From Chara braunii (Eukaryota; Streptophyta; Charophyceae; Charales; Characeae), in assembly GCA_003427395.1 (NCBI GenBank), contig BFEA01000622.1, positions 391,194 to 418,350 on the forward strand: a stretch of 27,157 nt of DNA, read 5' to 3'. The notes under the pieces were generated by a model. The model was not told where the DNA came from and made no database searches. It saw nothing but the letters and a program-made list of their open reading frames with translations. Below, piece after piece: positions 10,164-19,321 of the stretch. The position numbers were made by a program, and so were the translations under genes. Each line of letters begins with the position of its first letter. Position 1 is the stretch's first letter.

Positions 10164-11403
10164 AGGCATTATCTCCTTGGGAGGTTCTTCTACGTTAGGA
10201 CTGATCATCAGACCCTGAAGTGGATGAGGACCCAGCCTGATGCGCTGAAATGCTGGATCGAAGTCATTGAGCAGTATGACTTTGAGCCTCAGTACATCAA
10301 AGGTGAGTACAACAAGGTTGCTGATGCGTTGTCGCGTAGGCCAGACTTCTCTGGTGCGCTGATCACTGAGTTCGGGCTTGCGGATGATGTCACTCGCTCT
10401 GTGGTGGAAGCCTATCGCGAGGATCACTTCATGGTTGAGATCATACACAGGATCGAGGCGAAGGACAAGGTGACTTCAACTAAGTTTGAGTTGGTCAACG
10501 GACTGCTGTTCCTTGAGAAGGAAGGGAATAAATGTCTGTGTGTGCCGGATAGAGAGTCTTTGCGTAGTTTATTTATAGGTGAGTGTCATGATGCCACCGG
10601 ACATTTTGGCTACAAAAAGACAGCAGCCAATCTGCTGCAGCGGTTCTGGTGGCCCACCTTGATGAAAGACGCTAAGCTGTACGTGGAGACTTGTCAGGTC
10701 TGTCAGAGGGATAAGCCACGAACACAGGCTCCTCTTGGGCTTCTGAAGCCCCTTCCGATTCCGGAAAGGCCTGGTGAGAGCTTGTCCATGGACTTCATGG
10801 ATACGCTGGTCACAAGCAAGAGTGGAATGTGCTACGTCTATGTCATTGTGGATAGCTAGATTAGTCACAATGCCTGCAACAACTAAGACTGAGTATGTGA
10901 TCAAGCTGTTCAAAGAAAACTGGTCAAAGATTTCGGACTGCCTAAGTCTATAGTTAGTGACCGGGATGTGCAATTCACCAGTGAACTGTGGAAAGCTGAG
11001 CTGCAAAACAGGGCACGCAGTTGCAAATGACATCAGGCAATCACCCAGAGGCGAATGGGCAGGCAGAGCAGTTGAACCGCGTTGTACAACACCTGCTGAG
11101 GCATTACATCAAGCCAAATCAGGTCCTAGAGTGGCATGAGAAACTTGCTCTCATCGCCAGCATGTACAACAACGCTGTGAACAACACTACGGAAGTGAGC
11201 CGGAACAGCTTGCTACTGACTTTCAAGCCTAGACCGCCTTTGGACTTCATACTACCTGAGAATCAGCCATCTGCTGCACCAGGGACCCTAGAATTTGCTT
11301 ATTGGTATGAGCGCCTGATGCAGCAGGCTGTTGAGCAGATGCATAAAGCACAGGCGGCGATGATAGAGTCAGAGAACAAACACCGTCGCCCATCTACATT
11401 CCG
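10164..11403 (+). pseudogene. Element B RNase H remainder and integrase
   Basis: After the stop the same frame resumes with RTDHQTLKW and VADALSRRPDF of RNase H. The integrase HHCC domain follows (GECHDATGHFG, then CQVC), and the core's first Asp is in SMDFMDT. A TAG at 10857-10859 ends that frame. The second Asp (SDRDVQF) and the Glu (HPEANGQAEQLNR) lie in other frames, so there are at least two indels between 10857 and 11030. From 11021 to 11407 the third frame is open through the end of the core (NKHRRPSTFR). The catalytic triad can be recognised but the gene is broken. Confidence 0.88.
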
Positions 11404-11826
11404 ATAGGAGAAAGAGTCTGGGTTAAGTCCTCAGAACTGGGACAAGAGCACGGGATCTCCCCCAAGCTCATCCCACAGTACTTTGGACCATGGGAGGTTC
11501 CAGATGTTGTTCGGGATGAACCGGATGACACTTATGTTATTCGCATCCCTGGTCACCTACGCACTTACCCTGTTTTCCATGCCTCCAAGCTTGCACCTTT
11601 TAAAGAAACTGACCAGTTTCCCTCTCGTCGCTCTATGCTGCCCCCAACCATGGATGGAGAGGTCGACATCGACGACATCATTGACCACAAGGAAATGCCA
11701 GTTCCAAGACCGACAAGCAGAGGACGTCCTCGAAAATCGAAGCTGCAGTACCGAGTTCGGTTCAGACATCACACTGATCCAAAGGAGGATAGATGGTTCA
11801 CACGGGAGGAACCGATGCAGACCGCT
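11404..11826 (+). pseudogene. Element B integrase C-terminus and truncated chromodomain
   Basis: One base is shifted at about 11404, where the preceding frame reads CGA TAG. After it an open frame gives GERVWVKSSELG, a GPWEVPDVV stretch and YPVFHASKLAPF, the standard integrase C-terminal module. The chromodomain follows from VDIDDIIDHKE through YRVRF and EDRWFTREEPM. It stops matching at MQTAV near 11826; the closing helix seen in element A is absent. The frame runs on to 12012 but the added 60 residues are Pro/Arg-rich and unrelated. Confidence 0.87.
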
Positions 11827-12126
11827 GTGGGCTGGTCCTCCCCCGACCCTGGCTTGCGGCGGCCGGACCGGCGACCCGTAGGGCCGAGTGTACCCTTTCC
11901 TCGACAGAGCCCCCCTCCTGCAGTACCAACTGTAGGTCCTGTCTCCGAGCTAGGCGGCAATCTGTCGGGTCTTCTCGAGCCCTTCCCCGCCTTAAGTGTT
12001 GATGAGGCCTAGGCTGCCCTCCGCTAGACCGAGAGGAACGGGATAGAACTCGAACCACGAAACGAACAGCCGGAGGTTACTTGCAAGCTCCGAGGCCCCT
12101 AGAGCGGATTTCCAGCAAACAGCGCC
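11827..12126. other. GC-rich stretch without a recognisable gene
   Basis: GC-rich DNA between the truncation point of element B and the 64-bp repeat array. Overlapping open stretches exist in several frames on both strands, as expected of GC-rich DNA with few stops; none shows a known domain. Confidence 0.5.
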
Positions 12127-13036
12127 AGGTGGTGCTACCGATCGTTCAAAACTCCACGATATGTACAAAGCACGCACCCAGGCGTCAGAATGCGGACTCA
12201 TGTACCGAGTGGAAAGAAGCAATCATGAAAGGATTAGCACGGAGCAGGCATCTAGACACGAACTCTCATACCGGGCGGTTCCAAAAAGTAGTGCGACTCA
12301 GGTATTAGAACACACACTCGTTTACCACGTGGTACCAACAACCGACGCAGAACACAGACTCGCATACTAAGCGGCACCAACAATCGTAGGAAAAAGCAGT
12401 TCGACTCAGGTATCAGAACGCAGACTCATGTACCAAGTGGCACCGACAACCGTAAGAAAAAGTAGCAGAGCACGGACTCACATACCAAGTGGCACTGCAG
12501 CCATAAAAAAAATAGCTCGACTCAAGTATCAGAATGGAGACTCATATACCAAGTGGCACTGCAACCGTAAGAAGAAGTAGCTCGACTCCGGCATCCTAAC
12601 GCAGTTTCATACACCAAGTGGCGCTAACAACCGTAGGAAAAAGAAGCTCTACCCGGGCACCCAAACGCAAACTCATGCACCAAGTGGCACTTACTACAGT
12701 GAGAAAAGGTAGCAGAGCGCGGACTCACATACCCAAGTGGCACTGCAGCCGTAAGAAAAAGTATCTCGACTCAGGTATCAGAACGCAGACTCATATACCA
12801 AGTGGCACTGCAACCGTAAGAAGAGGTAGCTCGACTCAGGCATCCGAACGCAGTTTCATACACCAAGTGGCACTAACAACCGTAGGAAAAAGAAGCTCTA
12901 CCCATGTACCCAAAAGCAAACTCATGCGCCAAGTGGCACTTACAATAGTGAGAAAAGGAAGTTCGACTCGAGCATCAAGTGGCTCCAACGACCGTAAGAG
13001 AAGGTAGCTCGACTCAAGTACCCAGGCACCGACTGT
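12127..13036 (+). repeat. 64-bp minisatellite with ~248-bp higher-order period
   Basis: About 14 units each start near AAGTGG(C)AC and contain GTAAGAAAAAGTAGCTCGACTC-like and CGCAGACTCAT-like parts. In the best-preserved part units start at 12435, 12487, 12551, 12616, 12682, 12735, 12800, 12865, 12931 and 12977. The order of lengths 64, 65, 66, 53 is followed by 65, 65, 66, 46. Units 12487-12734 match units 12735-12976 one by one better than they match their neighbours, giving a four-unit higher-order repeat. Earlier units (12127-12434) are more decayed. Open frames through the array just translate the repeat. Confidence 0.9.
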
Positions 13037-13098
13037 GAGCAGACGACCGTCGGTCGAGCGTAGAACCGGCCAAGTAATCGAGCGAGCCGAGTGACTAC

Positions 13099-13142
13099 TT
13101 CTCTCTCTCTCTCCCTCCCTCTCTCTCTCTCTTTCTCTCTCT
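13099..13142. repeat. (CT)n microsatellite
   Basis: A CT run with CCCTCCCT and TTT interruptions just beyond the 64-bp repeat array. Confidence 0.95.
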
Positions 13143-14735
13143 GCGCCGCGCACCTCAACGCCAATCACTTGCTGCCAACGAACTCTCTCTCCACGAGCCT
13201 CTCTCTTCCTACCCTTAGCTAGGCGGCCATGATGGGTGTGTCGTAGGTCCTCGCGTCACACCGGCGTCCACGCCGAGACCGGCCTCTTTATCGCCCGATG
13301 CGCCGCCCCTCGACCGGACCGACAGGTCGTGACCGGGTGGCGAAAACGCCCTCTCTAGCTTCCCTTCCCCTTTTCACACCGCTGACGCTCCCCTTACGTT
13401 GTAGCGGGTTTCGCTTCGTCAGTACCCGTCGTCGCAGCCCCGGCAGCGCCTGCGAACTCGCTCCGGTCAACCAGCTTCGACCCACCCGCTTTCTCCGTTC
13501 GTACGATTGGGTCTCAGTCTAGGTGGGCTAGCACTCGCCCCCGCGCTATCGCCTTCAGACCGCGCTGGAGCACGCCCGCGAGACTCGTGCGCTGTTGCCG
13601 TCTGAACTCTGCCCGTACGCTCCTGAGAGCCAGCTTGTTTCGTGCGTTGCGTCCTCCCGGGCTCCGTTTGCGCGTGCAATCGGCATTCCCCTCGTTGCTC
13701 CGACTGAGTCTGCGAGCTTTTCCTCAGCTTGCGTGCCGATCGCTCCTTTACAATCGGTTGTCCTCGGCACTTCCTCTGCCGGTGCGTATCTCTCGTGCCC
13801 TCCTCGTCCTGTATCTCGTCTCCTTGCCCACATTCTCTCCTCCCTTCTCCGGTCAATCGTCGACAACGGACGCAGAGACGGTGCGCTCTCCCTCTCCCCC
13901 TCCTCGTGCTCTCAACGATCAGATCCCGAACGCCCCCTCCCTTCCCCTCTCTCTCTCTCTCTAGTGCGCTGGCAGAAAGCAGCCGCGGTCGCATGCTCTC
14001 GAGCGCCGTCCCCCCTTCTCTCCCTCTCTACCTTTCTCCCCGCACCCGCCGTCGTGCGCTACCGTGAACCACCGGGCGTTCCGTGCGTCTCTGTACGTGC
14101 ACCGATTCCCGACCTCCCAAGCTACTACACAGGCGCAACCTCAAGCCGCCTAGCGACCCGAACGCCAGTGCGCGCGGAGCGGCCAAGAGCATCAAAACCC
14201 CGTGCGTAGACGTGCCGGCCCCCGTTCTCATACTCTCTCTCTTTACATAATGTCCGTCCGGCCACCTCTCGCTGCTTGCTTCACGATTGCTTCGGCAAGG
14301 GCGGGAGATTTTTGAATTTTCGCGAAATTTTCGTCTTCCTGCCGACCACGCTTCATTTCCCCCCTGATCCTTGCTTCTCCTTCCTCGTCCAATCCCGCCC
14401 ATCGCTCGGGTCACTGTCATCTTTCCTTCAAATCACATTCCCCCCCTTACGCCTCTAGGATCACTTCTCAACCGTCTCTTGTGTACCCTCTTCGTCCCCT
14501 CCAAGGGCTGGGCGCACTCGTCTTCAACCGTTTTTCCCGCCGCGGCTCTTAGGCCAAGACTCCTTCGGCTCCGATTCTCTGTTGATCCCTCGCACCACGG
14601 CGATCGCCTCTTCTCTCTTGACTCGTTGCGTTCGTCGAGCAGCTCCCGCCCTTTCGTGAGTTACATTTTTCTTTTTCTTAATTCCCTTCTTTCACTCTTT
14701 GCAACGGTTGGTAGTCCGGCCCCCTTCATCAGCTA
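13143..14735. other. CpG-rich, pyrimidine-rich region without a gene
   Basis: About 1.6 kb rich in CpG and in C/T on the plus strand. Long open stretches occur on both strands at once (for example 13467-13994 minus and 13595-14209 plus) with low-complexity Ser/Arg/Pro/Leu composition and no domain. This is what stop-poor, CpG-rich DNA gives by chance. It may be leader or LTR-like regulatory DNA, but I see no core promoter I would defend. Confidence 0.55.
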
Positions 14736-15141
14736 GGCGGGGTCTTTACGAGGGGTGATGTCGAGGCAGTCTTCAAAAAAAGATCGCCCTTTTCCCGTAG
14801 TTCTCTCCCTTTGACAGTTACCAAGAACCGCGGGCTGCGCGCCCATTTTTAGTTGTTTGTCAAACGACCTCATTCTCCTGTCCCCTCCAGTCGCGGCCCC
14901 TCCGACCTCCTGCTGAATAGCTGCGATTTGATGAGCGGTCCCAGGGCTCCTGCGGGTCGCACCCCCCCCGTTGCCTCTTCGACTTCATATTTTTTTCCAC
15001 ACGGTCTTGTGGGGCCGTATCTTCTTATAGTACCGAGGCGGGTCCTTGCGAGGTGCGGAAATAGTAGCCCCGTCATAGCCCAGGGATCCGCGTTCCCCCT
15101 TTATTCGGGACCAGAGCTTGGCGACTAACTTCTCGGCGTGG
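14736..15141. other. Unassigned CT/GC-rich stretch
   Basis: No gene is supported. Phrases such as GCGGGTCTTTACGAGG (near 14740) and GCGGGTCCTTGCGAGG (near 15040) recur, suggesting older, more decayed copies of the tandem repeat to the right. Confidence 0.45.
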
Positions 15142-15350
15142 GCCGATTGCGGCAGTCGGGCCCCACCTTTTCGTCGGCTGTACCGAGAACCCTTGGATGC
15201 AGTCTCTTCGCCGCCTCCCGCGGCTTGGTCCAAAGTTCACTGATTTCTCTGCCGATTGAGGCATTAGGGCCCCACCCCTTCGCTGTTCATACCAAGAATT
15301 TTCGGATGCAGTCTCTTCAAGGCTTGGCCCAAAGCCTCGCGGATTTCCTT
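15142..15350. repeat. 109-bp tandem repeat, two copies
   Basis: GCCGATTG with GGGCCCCACC begins at 15142 and again at 15251. GGATGCAGTCTCTTC is at 15195 and 15304, both 109 apart. GGCTTGGTCCAAAG (15222) recurs as GGCTTGGCCCAAAG (15321), 99 apart, showing a 10-bp deletion in the second copy. Confidence 0.85.
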
Positions 15351-15504
15351 GCTTCCTTAGCATGGCCTCCAGAACTCCTATTTTTTTGCCGTCCGCGTAG
15401 CCCCGCTTGCGACCACCTGGCTGACCTTCTCCGCAACCTGTCCCAAGGTTAGTACTACCCAACGAAAGACCCAATCCCTCCCCCACAGCCTTCAGACACA
15501 CACT

Positions 15505-15509
<5 letters not shown>

Positions 15510-15541
<32 letters not shown>
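15510..15541 (+). repeat. A32 tract
   Basis: Thirty-two consecutive A. It could be a poly(A) tail remnant of a plus-strand retroposed sequence or simple slippage; no matching 5' features or target duplication were found. Confidence 0.95.
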
Positions 15542-15544
<3 letters not shown>

Positions 15545-15982
15545 CAAACCAGTTTATTTTCAGCAAGGGGTGCACCCGGCTGGTAGGCAGCCGCCCGACA
15601 ACCAGCCCACACCCCATTTCTCGCCGTCCCCGGCGAGCCTCCCTCACGACACTATTCTTTTAACCTTGGCCCCCATACCCAACGCTTGCCCTAGAAATGT
15701 TTCCCCTATTTTCCATGGTTCGTTCCCCCCCCCCCCATTTTCCGGCTAAGTCACTTTGCCCCTCTTTCTTTTCACCAGGCTTAATCCCACCGCCAAGGTT
15801 CCATCCCCAACCCACGGCACTTCCCTACCCTATGACCTCGGCCTATGGTACAACACCCTTCTTGGGATTACGACTCATCGCCCCCTTCGACACCCATTCC
15901 CCTAACTAGGGTATATTAGAGTACAAATTTTCCTTCGAGATATCCCTTTTCCTGGCCCTTGTCTCCCTAACTATGGTACACC
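15542..15982. other. Non-coding stretch left of element C pol
   Basis: No gene is supported. It holds a C12 run (15725-15736). If element C kept its 3' LTR this is where it would begin on the minus strand, but no second copy of this sequence was found near 22392-27157. Confidence 0.5.
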
Positions 15983-15985
15983 ATT

Positions 15986-15998
15986 ATCCTTCCCCTTT
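15986..15998 (-). promoter_or_regulatory. Candidate polypurine tract of element C
   Basis: Immediately after the pol TGA the minus strand reads AAAAGGGGAAGGA, all purine. Plus-strand DNA synthesis in LTR elements starts at such a tract directly before the 3' LTR. A possible LTR start TGGTGTACC follows at 15983, but no LTR copy confirms it. Confidence 0.45.
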
Positions 15999-18900
15999 TC
16001 ACGCCCGTCTCCGTCTCCTCACCCTCTTCTCGCGACTTTCCCTCTTTCGTTTCCTCTCCTCTCTCTCACGTTTGAGTCTCAGAGCCTTTCTTGACGCATT
16101 CCTCCTTTCGTTCAACCGACGTTTCCTCAATCGGCCAGTATCCCCGTCATCCTCCCTCGGTCGTTTCTTTTTCCTAGGGGTCTTTGGTAGGGTAGTTTTC
16201 CGAACCTTATATCCTTTCTTAGGGGGTCGAGAAGAGGCTCCTTGTTTGGAGGTCTCCCCTTTTTCGTGGGTTACGCTCACCTCTGTGTCAATAGCTTCTT
16301 TTCCCTTCAGCCCCGACTCTTCCCCAAAGGTCCCTCTCGATCGGAAGATCTTGAGACGAGCCCCCGCTATAGGGTCCCGTAGCCTACTCCCATCCAATTC
16401 CGCGAGCATGTAAGCCCCCCCATCCAATCTCTTTAGGACCTTATACGGCCCCATCCATCGGTTCGCCAATTTCCGGCTCCAGGTCTTTTCCAGTGACGAA
16501 TCGTACATCAGCACTAGGTCGTTAACCCCTATTGGTGCCTTTCGGACCCGCAGATTTCTGTCCCACCTATCTTTACCTTTCACCCTCTCTCTCTCGACGT
16601 TCTCACTGGCCGCGGTCACCCCGGTTTCCAAGTTCTCGCCTATTTGCTGTATCCGTGCCTCCAACAGTTCATCCCTAGACATGTGGGTTTTCCATGAGAC
16701 ACTCGTCCAAGTGTCTATGTGGAACTCGATAGGTAGGGGGCAATGCCTACCGAACCAAAGGGTGTAAGGAGGGTATCCCGTACTGGACTTGACCGTGATA
16801 TTATCAGCCCAAACTGCGTACCGCAGATACCTCGGCCACTGTTCCGCGCGGCCCTTGCACCATTTTGCCAGAGCGTCCACAAGCGTCTGATGACCCCTCT
16901 CTACCGGTGCATTGCTTTGGGGGTGATAGGCAGTCGTATAGGCCGCCCTGATCCCTGCCTTTTCCAACAACACTTTGACCTTTTGGCTCAAGAATTTCGC
17001 CCCCCTATCCATGACTATTTTCCCGACACATCCGTACCAGGCGATGTACTCAAGGAGAAAATCACTTACCTCCTCCGCCGTCTTCTTCTTGATGGCCTTC
17101 GCTTCTACGAATCCGGTGAGGTCATCGCGGGCATTGATTATATACCGAAGTCCGCCGACCCCTTTTGGCATGGTCACTAAATCTACATGGATCTTCTCAC
17201 CCGGAACCGTGGGGAGCGACGGGACTAAGGGCTCTTTGTACCGAACCGTCGCCCTCTTCTGGCAGGCTTCACACGTAGAGCAATACTTTTCCACTTCCGT
17301 GTATTGTCCGTCCCACCAATAAAGCCTACGGACCTTATCGAAAGTACCCTTCACCCCCCTATGACCCCCAACGACCCCGTCGTGGAGTTCCTCTATAACC
17401 GCCTTTCTTTCCTCTGGGTCGCACAGTACCCTCATGGGTATCGCAAACTTGGTGGGCCTCTTGAAGAGATGGCCCCCTCGCAGGCAATACCCCAGCGCTT
17501 CTTGCCGGTTTCTTTCGGTCCCAGCTTCCCTACCAGCTAAGTACAGCCCTATGTTTCGGTACTTCCCGTCGTAGAGATTAGCGAGAAAAATCCTTGGCTC
17601 CCCTTCTTCCCCTCGGCTGTTCTGTGCTATCTGTGCCCTATTGGCGGCGACTTTCATCATCTCCTCTTTGGCCATTGTCACTTCTTCCTCCTTAAGCCTA
17701 GGTAGGTCCTCCTCACGAATGGGAAGCCAGGATAATCCGTCCGCGACCTGGTTCTTGGTCCCTGATATCCTCTCGACTCTATAGTCGTAAAGCCTAATAT
17801 GAATCATCCAGCGTGCGATGGTCGGATCGGTCAGCGAGAAATCTTTTTGGAGAACCGAGGCCACTGTTGTCGGGTCCACCCTTAGGAGAAATCGTCGTCC
17901 GTATAGATAATGGCGAAAAGCCTTTAGGCAATGTAGCACCCCTAGCACCTCCTTTCTGAATTGACTATAATTTCTCTCGGCGGGGTTCAAGGTCCGGCTC
18001 TCGAATCGCAACGGTCTCTCTTTCCCCTCTCCGTCCTTTTGTGACAGGAGGCCTCCCATCGAATGAGGTCCAACGTCTGTGGACACTATGAACGGGCGAC
18101 TCTCCTCGTCTTCGAAGAACGAAACTCCTAGGACCTCTCCACCTTCGCAGAATTCCCCCTTCAAAACTTCCATGGCCGCTTCCTGTGCTTCCTCCCAAAC
18201 CCATCCTTCTGATTTCCTGAGGAGTCTTCTATGGGCTTCCGCTTTCTCTCCATAGGATTTTATGAAGATTCTCCAGTAGCCCACAACCCCCAAAAACTGC
18301 CGTACTTCCGTTATGGATTTGAGCGGTAACAGCCAGGTCATCAATTTCACTAATTTTCCGGGGTCGGGCCTTCGCCCATCTTTATCGCAAATGAACCCCG
18401 ATATCTTGATGGAGGACACGCCCCAACGACTCTTAGTTCCGCTCACCGTGAGGTTGGCATCATCTAACTTCTCAAGGACGTTTCTGACATCACTCATGTG
18501 GTCGGCCACGAACTTTTTCACCCCTGGAAAGACTTCCGTCTCATCCCGTTCGACCGGCCCTTTTATCGGGAAGTCAATTAGGAAGACCTCCACCTTCTCC
18601 GGTATGAACTCCTTGAGGACCGCGATCATGGCCCTTTGGAACACCGCTACCCCATTCGTCCAACCCATTGGCACCACCATCATTTGAACGAGCCCTAAGG
18701 GCGTATGCATGGCGGTCATGTGCCTGTCCCGGTAATCTAAGGGAATTTCGTCATACCCTGAGAAGAGATCGCAGATAGAATATATTGAGCGACCTGTCGA
18801 TCCTTCCGCTAGCAAGTCGGCCTCAGGTATAGACCCCACGTCTCTTATGGTGACCGCATTGGTCCTCTGGAGGTTTTGGATCCATCTTAGTTTGTTGCTA

Positions 18901-19298
18901 CCTCCCTTCCTCAAAAAGAACCACTTATTGGAGTAGGCACTCTCGCAAGGTTCCGCGACGAACGTCTTGATCTTTTCCTTGATGAAGGCCACTATCTCCT
19001 CTTTCTCCTTTTGAGCGTACTTCCACTGAGGCCTATCCTTCCAGGGCACGTGCGGGACCGTGTGGATCCGGGCTGGCTTAGCATACCTCGGGTCGATTCT
19101 CCCTCTCTCCGAGTCATCAAAGGCAATGGCCTTATCGCAGCCCCTCAAGGTCATAGCTATGAACTCTTTTTCTTTCTCCGTGAGATTCCCATCCCCTATA
19201 TCCATCTTGGCCAACCTATCGGCCGTTATCCTTTGCCCTTCGGTCTCTTTCCTTTTCCTAATGATATTAGCGAGCTCCTCCTCCGATATTGTAGCTTC
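15999..19298 (-). CDS. Element C Pol: RT, RNase H, integrase with basic tail
   Basis: Open from 19298 to the TGA at 15999. The first ATG is at 19205; residues here are numbered from 19214, a TTG, giving 1,071. RT spans about 60-330: the first catalytic Asp is D149 (SICDLFSGYD), but the YxDD box reads FLID at 211-214, so the first Asp of the pair is Ile. RNase H has D380, E422, D447 and D492. The integrase zinc finger has H611, H618, C645 and C648. The core has D678, D736 and E772 with exactly 35 residues between the last two (DD35E). The C-terminal module is near 895-955. Residues about 961-1071 form a Lys/Arg-rich tail ending in RRRRRA. No chromodomain is present. A TAG at 19299-19301 separates it from an upstream Gly-rich stretch in the same frame. 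Confidence 0.92.
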   Translation of the reverse strand, partial: EATISEEELANIIRKRKETEGQRITADRLAKMDIGDGNLTEKEKEFIAMTLRGCDKAIAFDDSERGRIDPRYAKPARIHTVPHVPWKDRPQWKYAQKEKEEIVAFIKEKIKTFVAEPCESAYSNKWFFLRKGGSNKLRWIQNLQRTNAVTIRDVGSIPEADLLAEGSTGRSIYSICDLFSGYDEIPLDYRDRHMTAMHTPLGLVQMMVVPMGWTNGVAVFQRAMIAVLKEFIPEKVEVFLIDFPIKGPVERDETEVFPGVKKFVADHMSDVRNVLEKLDDANLTVSGTKSRWGVSSIKISGFICDKDGRRPDPGKLVKLMTWLLPLKSITEVRQFLGVVGYWRIFIKSYGEKAEAHRRLLRKSEGWVWEEAQEAAMEVLKGEFCEGGEVLGVSFFEDEESRPFIVSTDVGPHSMGGLLSQKDGEGKERPLRFESRTLNPAERNYSQFRKEVLGVLHCLKAFRHYLYGRRFLLRVDPTTVASVLQKDFSLTDPTIARWMIHIRLYDYRVERISGTKNQVADGLSWLPIREEDLPRLKEEEVTMAKEEMMKVAANRAQIAQNSRGEEGEPRIFLANLYDGKYRNIGLYLAGREAGTERNRQEALGYCLRGGHLFKRPTKFAIPMRVLCDPEERKAVIEELHDGVVGGHRGVKGTFDKVRRLYWWDGQYTEVEKYCSTCEACQKRATVRYKEPLVPSLPTVPGEKIHVDLVTMPKGVGGLRYIINARDDLTGFVEAKAIKKKTAEEVSDFLLEYIAWYGCVGKIVMDRGAKFLSQKVKVLLEKAGIRAAYTTAYHPQSNAPVERGHQTLVDALAKWCKGRAEQWPRYLRYAVWADNITVKSSTGYPPYTLWFGRHCPLPIEFHIDTWTSVSWKTHMSRDELLEARIQQIGENLETGVTAASENVERERVKGKDRWDRNLRVRKAPIGVNDLVLMYDSSLEKTWSRKLANRWMGPYKVLKRLDGGAYMLAELDGSRLRDPIAGARLKIFRSRGTFGEESGLKGKEAIDTEVSVTHEKGETSKQGASSRPPKKGYKVRKTTLPKTPRKKKRPREDDGDTGRLRKRRLNERRNASRKALRLKREREERKRKRESREKRVRRRRRA

Positions 19299-19321
19299 CT
19301 ATCCCCTACGTCCTCGACCTC

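Larger units (their letters stand above)
9198..11826 (+). mobile_element. Element B: Ty3/gypsy chromovirus fragment
   Basis: A pol-only remnant. Recognisable sequence starts just before CIDYRGLN of RT and runs through RNase H and integrase into a chromodomain cut off after EEPMQTA. There is no gag, protease, primer-binding site or LTR. It lies opposite in strand to A and C. Its chromodomain (EDRWFTREEPM) and RT resemble those of element A, so both belong to related chromovirus families. Confidence 0.88.

Noticed and set aside
12030-12060. GGTTCGAGTTC on the minus strand, resembling a tRNA B box
   Set aside because: The flanking bases do not form a T-arm stem and no A box or cloverleaf could be drawn around it.
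12618-13007. Open frame within the 64-bp repeats as a repetitive protein
   Set aside because: It is a direct translation of the minisatellite and unit lengths are not consistently multiples of three.
12127-13036. CRISPR-like array
   Set aside because: Whole units are similar; there are no unique spacers between conserved repeats, and the context is eukaryotic.
13467-14209. Long open frames on both strands as possible genes
   Set aside because: They overlap on opposite strands, are low in complexity, and lie in CpG-rich, stop-poor DNA; no domain is visible.
15725-15736. C12 run as the polypurine tract of element C
   Set aside because: The purine run directly after the pol stop (15986-15998) is better placed; the C run is about 260 bases further and is probably slippage.
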